A DNA stretch of 64,000 bases from Candidatus Phosphitivorax anaerolimi (GTDB taxonomy: Bacteria > Desulfobacterota > Desulfomonilia > UBA1062), in assembly GCA_001896555.1 (NCBI GenBank), contig MPOS01000025.1:1-64000 (forward strand), given 5' to 3'. The notes under the pieces are model-generated. The model was not told where the DNA came from. It was given only the letters and a program-made list of their open reading frames with translations, and did not search any database. Shown one piece after another: positions 23,773 through 32,613 of the stretch. Numbering within the stretch: the stretch's first letter is position 1; every line of letters begins with the position of its first letter. The translations under genes and the position numbers were made by a program.

Positions 23773-24801
23773 ATGAGCGGCAGAAAACCGGTTGTGTATT
23801 ATACCCGCAAGGCGCCTGACCCGGCAAAAGATCTGCTGGCGCCTTTCTGCGAGCTGATCGAGCCCGATGAGCATCGTGAGTTCTCAAAGAAGGAGCTGAT
23901 TCACGGCGCCCGCACATCCGACGCCCTGTGCTGCTTTGTAACGGACATCATAGACGAGGAGATTATCGAATCGTGCCCGGAGTTGAAGATCATCTCGCTG
24001 GCAGGCAGAGGGTTCGACAACATCGACGTACACGCAGCCACGACCCGGAACGTCTGGGTCACCAACGCGGTCGAATCGGTCGAACCGACGGCCGATCTGA
24101 CATGGGCGCTTCTGCTGGGTATCGCCCGGAGGGTAAACTCGGCCGACTCCTTCGTGCGGTCGGGCAGATTCAGTGGGTGGGTCCATCCCTCGCCGTTCTA
24201 CGGAAGCCTCGTGACCGGCAGGACCCTGGGCATCATCGGAATGGGACAACTGGGTATCGCGATTGCACGGCGCGCCCGGGGATTTGACATGACGGTGCTG
24301 TACTACGACAGCTACCGCTACGACGGGACCCTGGACGTGAAATATAACATGAACGCCCTGCCGCGCGACGAGGTCCTCAAGAGGTCCGACTTCGTCTGCC
24401 TTGCCTCGCCCCTCACCGAGCAGACCTTTCACCAGATTTCCCGGCGCGAGCTCTCGCTCATGAAACCCACCGCCTACCTCGTCAATCCCTCACGCGGCTC
24501 CGAGGTTGACGAGCAGGCCGTTGCGGAGGCCCTCGCCTCCGGGCGGCTGGCCGGATATGCCGCCGATGTCTATGAGATGGAGGATCTGCGCTTTCCTCAG
24601 CGGCCCGCATACATCGATCAGGACCTGATCAGGCTTTCGGACCGTACCATCTTCACCCCTCATCTGGGAACCGCGATCCCCGAGGTGAGAAGGGAGATCA
24701 TGAAGACACAGGCACTGAACGTTCTGCAGGCCCTGCGGGGAGAAAAGCCGGCAGGTGCGATCAACCGGGTGCACCCTCCCCGGCCGTTGGCGGCCGAATA
24801 G
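23773..24801 (+). CDS. D-isomer-specific 2-hydroxyacid dehydrogenase
   Basis: A ~342-residue NAD(P)-dependent oxidoreductase interconverting 2-oxo and (R)-2-hydroxy acids. The nucleotide site is LGIIGMGQLGIAIARRARGF, the catalytic Arg region is FVCLASPLTEQT through LVNPSRGSEVDEQAV, and the catalytic His is in IFTPHLGTAIPEVR. I prefer the ATG at 23773 (MSGRKPVVYYTRK) because the family normally begins just before this strand; a GTG at 23731 overlapping the LysR end is also in frame. The substrate is not predictable, but a 2-hydroxyacid enzyme near 2-hydroxyacyl-CoA dehydratase-like genes may be meaningful. Confidence 0.88.
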   Translation: MSGRKPVVYYTRKAPDPAKDLLAPFCELIEPDEHREFSKKELIHGARTSDALCCFVTDIIDEEIIESCPELKIISLAGRGFDNIDVHAATTRNVWVTNAVESVEPTADLTWALLLGIARRVNSADSFVRSGRFSGWVHPSPFYGSLVTGRTLGIIGMGQLGIAIARRARGFDMTVLYYDSYRYDGTLDVKYNMNALPRDEVLKRSDFVCLASPLTEQTFHQISRRELSLMKPTAYLVNPSRGSEVDEQAVAEALASGRLAGYAADVYEMEDLRFPQRPAYIDQDLIRLSDRTIFTPHLGTAIPEVRREIMKTQALNVLQALRGEKPAGAINRVHPPRPLAAE

Positions 24802-24903
24802 CGGGGCTGTGCCGCCATCACCGTCCGTCTTTTCCGGCAGACCGGCTGGAGGGAAGCGTGTACGGGCACCGGCCGCAAACGGAGACCCTCACGGCAGACC
24901 CAC

Positions 24904-25995
24904 CTACCTGCCCCACAGGGAAAGGCGCTTGTGCATCAGCGAAACCTCGTGAACGGCCTTCCCTCCCTGACCGGAAAGATAAGACTGGAGCTGCGTTCTC
25001 TCACGGGAGATATTCCCGGCCTGACACGTCCTGATGCCGTATCGTTCCTTCATGACCTCGACTGCCCCGCCGATCAGGGCCTTCTCGATGGCTGCGCGTT
25101 CTTTTCCCGCCCTGCGGCTTACGGCGATCCTGAAAATCTTCGCCTCGTCGATCTGTTCAAGCTGCTCCCGGGCCTCTTCTCCGCCCAGGTAGAGGGCCTT
25201 GCGGCCTCCCTCCAGAAGCAGGGGATAGACGTTGGGCCACCAGTGGACAAAACCCACGGCCTCCCCGTTCTTTTCCGCAAAGAGAATGAAATCGTCCCTG
25301 TTGAGCAGGGCGGGATACTCGGTATACCACAGCCTGGGCCACCCGAAGACATTCCTGTACCACAGGCCGGAATGACCGAAATCGTACGGGCTCTCGCCGC
25401 TTAAGGACCACAGACGGTAATAGCGGTCACGGTCCTGACCCGCTTCGGACCGGTAGGGCCGCACCTGAACTCCCCCGCCGGGGTGTTCGCGAACGAAATC
25501 TTCCAGGTTCATCTCGAAGCAGCGGGTGGTGTTTTCAAGCGCAAACCCTCCCTTCACCAGGGTGTTCTGCCACTGGGGGGTATTATAGGTGTTAACCACG
25601 CACGAGGTGGACGGAAAGAATATCCGCGCGTTGATCCGGGCATACACCTCGGCTTCGACGGCGTGCACCCCAGCCCTGCGGCCGAGGTCCTCCATCACCC
25701 TGATCATGTGGGAGACGAGTGCTTCATCGTCCCGCTGCTGATCGGGCAGCAGCATCAGTCTGGTAACCCTCAGCAGCTTCTTCCTCAGCCACCTGCCCGC
25801 CGTGAGGTAGGGGAAGCAGGAGAAGCCCGCGGCAGGCGCCCTGCTTTTTGCATCACAGATACAGAAACCCTGGATGCTCGACGGAAGGGGAAGCTCCGAG
25901 GGCAGGTAGTACGGGTCTTTCCGGCCCGCCCGGTCGAACAGGTCGAGGCACTCGGCGTCGGTACCGAATACCCGGTAGTGCGGCACGCTAGACAA
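24904..25995 (-). CDS. GNAT-like acyltransferase, hypothetical
   Basis: A ~363-residue soluble protein with a GNAT-like flavour: FILFAEKNGEAVGFVHWWPN is typical of the beta4-beta5 acetyl-CoA strand pair, and IFRIAVSRRAGKERAAIEKA resembles the pyrophosphate-binding turn and helix. An earlier half (LMLLPDQQRDDEALVSHMIR) may be a second, degenerate GNAT fold. The start is probably the TTG at 25995 (GGGAGG upstream) or the GTG at 25986. It overlaps the upstream radical SAM gene by a few bases, so the two are coupled. The precise function is unknown. Confidence 0.6.
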   Translation of the reverse strand: MSSVPHYRVFGTDAECLDLFDRAGRKDPYYLPSELPLPSSIQGFCICDAKSRAPAAGFSCFPYLTAGRWLRKKLLRVTRLMLLPDQQRDDEALVSHMIRVMEDLGRRAGVHAVEAEVYARINARIFFPSTSCVVNTYNTPQWQNTLVKGGFALENTTRCFEMNLEDFVREHPGGGVQVRPYRSEAGQDRDRYYRLWSLSGESPYDFGHSGLWYRNVFGWPRLWYTEYPALLNRDDFILFAEKNGEAVGFVHWWPNVYPLLLEGGRKALYLGGEEAREQLEQIDEAKIFRIAVSRRAGKERAAIEKALIGGAVEVMKERYGIRTCQAGNISRERTQLQSYLSGQGGKAVHEVSLMHKRLSLWGR

Positions 25996-27367
25996 ACTCT
26001 CCCTCCCCCAGAATCCGGCCCGCCCCTTCCAGGTACAGCGCCTTCATCTCCTCAAACCCCTGCGTCTCGTTTCTGAAAATCCAGTTGTCGGGTATCAGGT
26101 CATCGTACCTGCTCATGAGCCGGGCATAGGCCTCGCGCTGCACCGAGGAGAATATGTCGAACTGTCTCAGCTCCTTCCACCGGTCCCTTCGCTCAAGAAA
26201 ATCCCGATAGAGCACCACCGCATCCGTGTCCGGGTACGGGGTCATGATCCAGAGCTGGGTCTTTGCGCCCAGCCTCCTGAGATCGCACATCAGATCAAAG
26301 GTCGCCTCCACCTCTTCCCTGGTCTCGGTGGGGATGCCGATCATGGCAGATACCGTCGGAACCAGGCCCAGGCCGACCTCCCGGGTTATGACATCCCTGA
26401 TGTATTCCCGGTCGACCCAGGGGGGGAAACCCTTGCGCAGAACCTCGAGCAGACGGGGCGAGGCGCTCTCGATGCCGTGATACACCCCCTGGCATCCCGC
26501 ATCCCTCATCGCCTGAAGGATCTCGGGATCGATCCGGTCGATCCGGGTCAGGCAGTCGAAGGGGACTGCCTCGTCTTTCAACAGGCCGAACAGCTCCAGC
26601 GACCACTGACGGTTCGCGGTCAGGTCATCGTCTTCGAACCGGATGAACCCGGCGTTATAGGTCTTCGCGATCCACCTGACCTCTTCGAGGATATTCCCGG
26701 GCGAGCGCCTCCGCTGGTATTTCCACATCCTGTTGGCCGAGCAGAAAATGCACTTGTAGGGACATCCCCTGCTGGCGACCACTGAAAACACGTATTTCCG
26801 GTTCAGCGGCTGATAGCGCTCGACCGGCTGCAGCAGGCGATAGGCGGGAAAGGGTATCCCGTCAAGGTCTTTGATCAGCGGCCTGTCCGGCGTGTGATGA
26901 ATGGCACCGTCCTTCCGGAAGGAGATGCCATTGATACCCTCCAGGGACCGGTTCGTATCGAGCGCCTCCGCAAGCTCGACAAGGGTCTCTTCTCCCTCCC
27001 CCCTGACCACGACGTCCACCGGGCAGAGCCGCATCAACTCTTCTGTCTGAAAAGACGCATGGACCCCGCCCAGCACGATCGTCACCTCGGGATGACTCTT
27101 CTTGTAGATTCTCACGAACTCCAGGCAGAAAAGCAGGTGCACGGTCCAGCAGGTGATCCCCACCACCCGGGGCCCGGTTTTCTCCACCAGGGCCACGGAC
27201 TGCCTGAAAACATCCCGGGGTTCGGTCAGCTCTAGGTTGAGATCGACGATCCGGACATCCGGGAAACCATGCTGCATCAGACTCGCAGCGAGGTACGAAA
27301 CACCGAGCGGATAGAGCTTGCTGGGGGTGTAGAACTGCCACGGCGGGTTGACCAGGGTTATGTTCAT
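25988..27367 (-). CDS. cobalamin-binding-type radical SAM protein (BchE/B12-rSAM family)
   Basis: A 459-residue enzyme beginning MNITLVNPPWQFYTPSKLYP, the standard opening of B12-dependent radical SAM proteins; longer in-frame starts up to 27484 are unlikely. Residues ~1-150 form a Rossmann-like cobalamin domain (IVLGGVHASFQTEELMRLCP, VVRGEGEETLVELAEAL). The radical SAM core starts SRGCPYKCIFCSANRMW, with the CX3CX2C cluster ligands. The C-terminal ~100 residues are the family's variable region. Such enzymes carry out methylations or ring rearrangements in lipid, cofactor or secondary metabolism. It is coupled to the downstream GNAT-like gene, which may act on its product. Confidence 0.88.
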   Translation of the reverse strand: MNITLVNPPWQFYTPSKLYPLGVSYLAASLMQHGFPDVRIVDLNLELTEPRDVFRQSVALVEKTGPRVVGITCWTVHLLFCLEFVRIYKKSHPEVTIVLGGVHASFQTEELMRLCPVDVVVRGEGEETLVELAEALDTNRSLEGINGISFRKDGAIHHTPDRPLIKDLDGIPFPAYRLLQPVERYQPLNRKYVFSVVASRGCPYKCIFCSANRMWKYQRRRSPGNILEEVRWIAKTYNAGFIRFEDDDLTANRQWSLELFGLLKDEAVPFDCLTRIDRIDPEILQAMRDAGCQGVYHGIESASPRLLEVLRKGFPPWVDREYIRDVITREVGLGLVPTVSAMIGIPTETREEVEATFDLMCDLRRLGAKTQLWIMTPYPDTDAVVLYRDFLERRDRWKELRQFDIFSSVQREAYARLMSRYDDLIPDNWIFRNETQGFEEMKALYLEGAGRILGEGEFV

Positions 27368-27640
27368 GGGAACACGCGTCCTCGTATCAGGTTTTCTCTT
27401 TCGTTCAAAATAGCTACCAGCCTTGTACAACCCATGAGCTCTACCGATCAAGCTGATTCTGTCCGGACGCCATCTCGCAGACACGTCCGATAAAACCGGG
27501 AAGCGCCTGCCTCATCGTATCATGGTGAAAAATCATCACGATGTGGAAGGTAACAGAGCGATGAGGGTTCCGCCACCTTTTTTGCGCCGTTGGTCTCTGT
27601 CCGTATCACGGTCTCTGGATGAACCGTGAGAACAGAAGGA

Positions 27641-27680
27641 AGAGGGCTCCATGGCACACCACATGGAGCCCTCTTTTTTT
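27641..27680 (-). terminator. rho-independent terminator-like hairpin
   Basis: A perfect 13-bp stem (27641-27653 with 27662-27674) encloses an 8-nt loop, with seven T on the plus side and matching A before it on the minus strand. It lies about 75 bp after the MFS stop on the minus strand and most likely ends that transcript. The T-run orientation would terminate best on the plus strand, so it may act in both directions. Confidence 0.75.
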
Positions 27681-27752
27681 CAGGCCGGCTGTTCCATGAA
27701 GAAAACAGTGGGCAGGTATTGGGCGCACAAAACCGTTCCTCCCGGCCTTTTC

Positions 27753-29102
27753 TTATTCCCGTACGATGTTGACCAGTATCATGCCCAGAACCGTGCAGCC
27801 CGCCAGCATGCCGAACACCAGGGGCCAGCTCTGCGTCGCGGTGAGGATGCCGCCGATGATCACGCCCTGGGCGCCCGCACCCATATAGTTGAAGAAGTTC
27901 ACGGTCCCCACGCAGGTTCCGGCCATCTTCCTGCCGCCGAAGTCACAGGCAGTGGTGAAAACGAGGCCCACGGCACCGAGGACGAAGAAGCCTCCCAGGA
28001 CGAGCAGACCGAACGCGAGCGGCAGGCCCAGCGTCTTCAGACCGAAGGTGGCCAGGGTGATCATGATCAGAGTAAAGGCGATCATGTAGATGGTGAGCAC
28101 CTGGTAGCGTTTGGCCTTGAAGAACTTGTCCGAGATCCAGCCTGCCAGGATCGGGCCGAACATCATGCCCAGCGGAAGCGCTATCGTCGCGATGGGAATC
28201 TTCTTGAGGTTGATGCCCGCGGTCTCGGCATAGAACAGGGGGATCCACGTCAGGAGTCCGTATCTCCCCATGTACAGCATGAATGATGCAATGGCCACGC
28301 AGACGAACTTCCAGTTTTTCAGGAGCATGCCCCATGCCTTGAAGCCTGCGATGTCGGCATCGGCTATGCACTCGGCCTGGCCCGAGATCGAATCCGCCAT
28401 GGTCTCGTTGTACCGGGGGAAGCCGGCATCCTCGGGCTTGTGCCGCGCCATCACGAAGAAGGCGATGGTCAGGGGGAGCGTGCAGAAAAGAAGCGGATAG
28501 ATAAAGGCGGCTCTCCATCCGAACTTGGCCACCACTGTGCCGGTTATCAGCCACACGAACACCGAGGCAATCCCCATGGACGTCGCGAAGATGCCTGTCG
28601 CGAATCCTCTCTTGGCCTTGGGGTACCACTGGGTGATCATCATGTTCGTGGGGGCGTATGCCTGGCCCTGCACGAACCCGTTGACCCCCCAGGGGAACAG
28701 CATGGCCCCGATATTGGAAAGGCTCGCGACAATGACATTCAGAATCGTGGTGCCGACACCGCCGATCGTGTTCATGATCCTGGCGCCGAAGACATCGCCC
28801 AGCCGTCCGCTCACCAGGGTTCCGATCGCATAGGACCAGAACAGCACCGTTGCGCCGAGGCCCGCCTGCAGCTTCGTGATGCCGAGGTCCTTGATCATCC
28901 AGGGCATGCACATGCCCCAGTTCAGGCGCCCGAGATAGTAAAAGCTGTACCAGACCGCCACGATGATGACGACCCGCCAGAACCTGAACTTGTCATACTC
29001 GAGCTGCCGGGCGTCCGACAGCCCGAGCCCTACAAATTCGGGATACCGTATCGCCATCTCCGGGTTTATACTCGTTTCTTCTGTTTTTGGATTTACACTC
29101 AT
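27753..29102 (-). CDS. MFS transporter (organophosphate/hexuronate-like)
   Basis: A 449-residue transporter with 12 predicted membrane helices and a ~40-residue polar N-terminus. The motif-A-like loop after helix 2 is GTLVSGRLGDVFGARI. The helix-4/5 region MITQWYPKAKRGFATGIF is typical of the glycerol-3-phosphate and hexuronate/anion:cation symporter branches. The central loop holds RHKPEDAGFPRYNE, also a signature of that branch. It lies 140 bp downstream of an epimerase gene on the same strand, with a hairpin in between. The substrate is probably an organic anion, not assignable further. Confidence 0.88.
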   Translation of the reverse strand: MSVNPKTEETSINPEMAIRYPEFVGLGLSDARQLEYDKFRFWRVVIIVAVWYSFYYLGRLNWGMCMPWMIKDLGITKLQAGLGATVLFWSYAIGTLVSGRLGDVFGARIMNTIGGVGTTILNVIVASLSNIGAMLFPWGVNGFVQGQAYAPTNMMITQWYPKAKRGFATGIFATSMGIASVFVWLITGTVVAKFGWRAAFIYPLLFCTLPLTIAFFVMARHKPEDAGFPRYNETMADSISGQAECIADADIAGFKAWGMLLKNWKFVCVAIASFMLYMGRYGLLTWIPLFYAETAGINLKKIPIATIALPLGMMFGPILAGWISDKFFKAKRYQVLTIYMIAFTLIMITLATFGLKTLGLPLAFGLLVLGGFFVLGAVGLVFTTACDFGGRKMAGTCVGTVNFFNYMGAGAQGVIIGGILTATQSWPLVFGMLAGCTVLGMILVNIVRE

Positions 29103-29185
29103 TTGTCTCGCCTCTGCTTTCTTACCAAAAGGAGCGATTCACCAAGAAGGCCTTGCCGAATCCTCCTGTGAAAGGGTAGATCCGC

Positions 29186-29208
29186 GGGGCAGTCTCACGG
29201 ACTGCCCC
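29186..29208. other. 9-bp hairpin between epimerase and MFS genes
   Basis: GGGGCAGTC (29186-29194) pairs perfectly with GACTGCCCC (29200-29208) around a 5-nt loop. There is no T-run on the minus-strand side, so it is not a classical terminator. It could attenuate or stabilise the transcript between the two genes. Confidence 0.4.
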
Positions 29209-29242
29209 TTAATGACAAATGACCTGCCGCAGATTCACCCCA

Positions 29243-30196
29243 TCAGATGGGCGACGGCACACCGAGCCGCTTGGCATAGTAGGGGATGGTCCGCTTCAAC
29301 CCCTCGACCAGGTCGTACTTCGGCTCCCAGTCCAGAACCTCCTTTATCGTGGCGAGATCCGCCTTGGTCTCCACCTTCACCTCTCCGGTCCTCAAAGGCA
29401 CATACTTGATCTCTGACTTGCTGCCCGTGAGCTCGATGATGAGCTCCGCCACCTTCTTCACCTGGGTCGCCACGCCCGTGCCGGCATCCATGATCTTGCC
29501 CACGGCCTTGTCGCAGGGGGCCTTCATGCAGGCATCCACGATATCGTCGATGAAGACGAAGTCAGAGGCCTGTTCGCCGTCACCCATCACGGGAAGAGGT
29601 TCGCCCAGGAGGGCGGCCTCGATGAACGTGGCCATCATCTTCCTGCCTTCGCCCGGCTTGTACGAGTTCGCCTCGAGCACGGCCCGCTCTCTGGGCCCGT
29701 AGCAGTTCTGGATGTTCAGGCCGATGGTAGGGAGCCCGTAGATCTGGTTGTACATCCGGGTGAACTGGGTCCCGGCTGTCTTGGTGATGATGTAAGGAGT
29801 CATCCAGACCGAAAGTGCCGGCCTGGGGGGATAGACATAGTACTTCACCCCCGCGTCCAGTGCAGCCTGACAGGCATTGATCGTACCGATGACATTCACC
29901 TCCGTGGTGATGACCTCCTGCTTGAAGCGGGAGCTCGTCCCCATGAGGGCTGCGAAGTGATAGAACACCTCGGCGCCCTTGGCGACCTCGGCCATCGCCT
30001 TGGGGTCGCGGATGTCACCTTCGACGAACCTGACGTTCTCCTTTTCTTTGATGAGCTTCTGGGTTTCCTCGTACATGGCGTGCTGCTGCTGGTTGTCGAA
30101 GATGACAACCTCGTTGCCGTTTTCCGCATACCTCTCGGCCACGTTCGACATAATGAGACCGGTCCCGCCGGTAAGCACCACTTTTCCCTGTATCAT
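29243..30196 (-). CDS. NAD-dependent sugar epimerase/dehydratase (SDR)
   Basis: A 317-residue extended short-chain dehydrogenase. The true start is MIQGKVVLTGGTGLIMS at 30196 with AAAGGGG upstream; longer in-frame starts precede any ribosome site. The catalytic YxxxK is in TPYIITKTAGTQFTRM. VFIDDIVDACMKA and LNIQNCYGPRERAVLEANSY match UDP-glucose 4-epimerase-like enzymes. One oddity is that the Rossmann GxxGxxG motif reads GGTGLIM, so the third glycine is Met. It probably acts on a nucleotide sugar or a similar polyol derivative. Confidence 0.88.
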   Translation of the reverse strand: MIQGKVVLTGGTGLIMSNVAERYAENGNEVVIFDNQQQHAMYEETQKLIKEKENVRFVEGDIRDPKAMAEVAKGAEVFYHFAALMGTSSRFKQEVITTEVNVIGTINACQAALDAGVKYYVYPPRPALSVWMTPYIITKTAGTQFTRMYNQIYGLPTIGLNIQNCYGPRERAVLEANSYKPGEGRKMMATFIEAALLGEPLPVMGDGEQASDFVFIDDIVDACMKAPCDKAVGKIMDAGTGVATQVKKVAELIIELTGSKSEIKYVPLRTGEVKVETKADLATIKEVLDWEPKYDLVEGLKRTIPYYAKRLGVPSPI

Positions 30197-30351
30197 AGCA
30201 TATACCCCTTTCTCGATTCGTATTTTTGAAGCTGGAAGACTTCCACTCGTGAAAAGCGTAGCCCTGATCAAGGGCAATGACAAATTAATAATTTTTAATG
30301 AGAGATAATTGTTTTTTATAGACCGGGGTCAATAAGGGAAACCCGGCGGGC

Positions 30352-31221
30352 TTACGCTGCCGGCCGTCCGAGTCTGCGCATCAGTACCGCCCTCACCTCT
30401 TCGATACCCACCCTCCCCACGATTATCCCGAATCTCTCACCCGGCCTTGCATTGTCCCGGTAGAAATCCACAAGGACCCGCGTCGCCGCCAGGGCTTCGT
30501 CCGGGGACAGGATCACCCCCGCATCCTGCCCGATGGTGTAGCGCTTGCCGAACTTTCCGCCAAGAAAGAGGGCCACTCCGTGTTTTTTCATGGAAACGGC
30601 ATGGGCTGGGCAATGCTTGATGCATTTACCGCAGAGGATGCACCGGGACTCGTCGAGAAAAACCCTGCCCCCTGATTTTTTCAGCGCGCCCGTGGGACAG
30701 AGGCCGATACATTCCCCGCATCCGTCACACAGGTCCTCATCGATCTGCGGCAGGCACTGCCCCATGAAGCCGAGATCGTGCAGCTGCACCTTTGCACAAT
30801 TGTTGGGACACCCGGCCACCCCCATCTTGAACTTTGCCGGAAGCTCCTCCCCGAAGAAACCCTGATCCAGCATGGCACACAGGCCCTGGGTGTCGATCAG
30901 ACCGTGGGCGCACACAGTGCCCTTGCACGCGACGATCGCCCTGACGGTACGTCCCGTGCCGCCCGGCTTCAGACCGATCTTCTCCAGCTCGACCCTGACC
31001 TTTTCGAGGTCTTCGAGCTTCACCCAGGGGATCTCGATACCCAGACGGGCCGTGAGCCCCGCGTAACCCCGCGCATACGCGTTCGAGATCTCGGACAGCC
31101 CGCGCATCTGCTCTGCAGTGATGTTCCCCGCAAGGATCTTGATACGGACGGTAAAGTAATCTTCCTCTCTCTGCTGGATGAATCCCTGTTTTTTCAACTG
31201 TGCCGGATCAACCTGGGTCAT
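30352..31221 (-). CDS. siroheme sulfite/nitrite reductase-like protein with two ferredoxin clusters
   Basis: A 289-residue protein from MTQVDPAQLKK (AGGAG 8 nt upstream). The N-terminal half is the nitrite/sulfite reductase ferredoxin-like domain (GYAGLTARLGIEIPWV). The siroheme-[4Fe-4S] ligands follow as VACKGTVCAHGL and VAGCPNNCAKV. Inserted after this are two [4Fe-4S] motifs, CDGCGECIGLCPTGAL and CILCGKCIKHCPAHAV. The C-terminal part resembles the final domain of AsrC-type anaerobic sulfite reductases. It is small and monomeric-looking, similar to the Fsr/AsrC lineage. The substrate could be sulfite, nitrite or an assimilatory intermediate. Confidence 0.85.
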   Translation of the reverse strand: MTQVDPAQLKKQGFIQQREEDYFTVRIKILAGNITAEQMRGLSEISNAYARGYAGLTARLGIEIPWVKLEDLEKVRVELEKIGLKPGGTGRTVRAIVACKGTVCAHGLIDTQGLCAMLDQGFFGEELPAKFKMGVAGCPNNCAKVQLHDLGFMGQCLPQIDEDLCDGCGECIGLCPTGALKKSGGRVFLDESRCILCGKCIKHCPAHAVSMKKHGVALFLGGKFGKRYTIGQDAGVILSPDEALAATRVLVDFYRDNARPGERFGIIVGRVGIEEVRAVLMRRLGRPAA

Positions 31222-31626
31222 GGTGCGTTCTCCTTTGTAAACACAACATTTCTTGCGCGGACCCTCCCGGAGACCTCGTAATGTGTCCTGCAGCACAAGT
31301 CCTGAAGCCTTTTTCCAGACCGGTACCATTCTTTGCGTAAAGGAGATCCCTCCGGGAAGCAAAACAAATATTTTTATTCCAGGATAAGATTTTTTTATAG
31401 CTACTGAATTTCTCCACAGACCGGGCACCATCATAAAGCATGCATGGTGTCTTGCTGCGCGAAACCACAGATTCTTTTTGCAGGTCTTCTATTTTGTTTA
31501 ATATTTTATCCAGGCAGGACAGACATGCAGATATCGTCATCTATTCCCTTGTTTCATTGACAATATTTTTTCCAATGGGGTACATGTGAGTAACTTGCAT
31601 ACATTATCATACCATGAGGAGGAACC
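31222..31626. promoter_or_regulatory. divergent promoter region
   Basis: This 405-bp gap separates the siroheme protein gene (minus) from the enoyl-CoA hydratase gene (plus) and holds no coding frame I trust. On the plus strand a TTGACA lies at 31557-31562, with only a weak TACATG-like -10 around 31580-31586. GAGGAGGAACC then precedes the hydratase ATG. No clear palindrome was seen. Confidence 0.35.
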
Positions 31627-32442
31627 ATGAGTCTGATTTATGAGAAGCAGGGCCACATCGCCAGACTGGGCCTCAACCGTCCGAAACAGCTCAACGCCCT
31701 TGATCCGGAAATACTGCTGGAGCTGCACAAGGCGTGGAAGGACGTGAACGAAGACAGCTCTGTCAGGGTCGCCGTGCTCTACTCTGCACTGCCCGGCATC
31801 TTCTGCTCCGGAATGGACTTGAAGACGGCCATCCCCATACTCACCAGGGCGCGCGAGCCGGAAAACGAGGCCGAGCAGTGGATCGCAGGGGGCTGGGATG
31901 TCGCCGGCGGCGTGGCCGAGGCCATGCTCAAGGTAAACATCGTGAACAAGCCGGTCATCGCGGCTATCCACGGCTATTGCCTCACCGGCGGGTTCGAGAT
32001 GGTCATGGGCGCGGACCTGCGGGTCGCATCCACTGATGCGGTGTTTCAGATGCGCGAGGCGAGCCTGGGCATCATGCCCACCGGCGGAGGTAATGTCTTT
32101 CTCTCCCGGCACGTGTCTCCGTGCAGGGCCCTCGAAATCCTGCTCACTGCAGGCAACTACGATGCGCAGACCCTCTACGAGTGGGGGTTCCTGAACCGGG
32201 TCGTACCCAGGGAGAACCTCATGAAGGCCACCCTGGACCTCGCGCAGAAGATCGCTGACAACGGCCCGCTTGCCACCCAGGGAATCATCAGGCTCTCACG
32301 CGAGATGCGGATGATGCAGATGAAAGACGCCTTCACCCGTGAGGTGGAGATCGGCATGCCCGTCTTCGGCAGCGAGGACGCCCGGGAAGGAGTGAAGGCC
32401 CAGAAGGAAAAGCGCAAGCCCGACTTCCCCTGCAAGTACTAG
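31627..32442 (+). CDS. enoyl-CoA hydratase/isomerase family protein
   Basis: A 271-residue crotonase-fold enzyme. The first oxyanion strand is ALPGIFCSGMDLKTAIPI and the second is GYCLTGGFEMVMGADLRVAS. The active-site helix region reads EASLGIMPTGGGNVFLSR, and the C-terminal trimerisation helices follow. The start has an excellent GAGGAGG site. Crotonases hydrate, isomerise or cleave acyl-CoA thioesters. The Pro-Thr-Gly-Gly-Gly turn lacks a Glu often seen at the second catalytic site, so simple hydratase activity is not certain. It lies 170 bp upstream of the acyl-CoA synthetase-like gene. Confidence 0.9.
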   Translation: MSLIYEKQGHIARLGLNRPKQLNALDPEILLELHKAWKDVNEDSSVRVAVLYSALPGIFCSGMDLKTAIPILTRAREPENEAEQWIAGGWDVAGGVAEAMLKVNIVNKPVIAAIHGYCLTGGFEMVMGADLRVASTDAVFQMREASLGIMPTGGGNVFLSRHVSPCRALEILLTAGNYDAQTLYEWGFLNRVVPRENLMKATLDLAQKIADNGPLATQGIIRLSREMRMMQMKDAFTREVEIGMPVFGSEDAREGVKAQKEKRKPDFPCKY

Positions 32443-32613
32443 CCGTTCCGCGCGCCGGCGGGAAACAGGCCCATTGCTGCGACCAGAAGGGGTTGTGAAA
32501 GGATCTTTGCTCCTCCTCTCGCTCCTGTGGCCCCCGGTTTTCCGGCAAGCGTTCTCTTACGGAAAGAATGAAGAGGGAAGTCCACAAGCCAGACACAGGA
32601 GGGATTATTTCCA

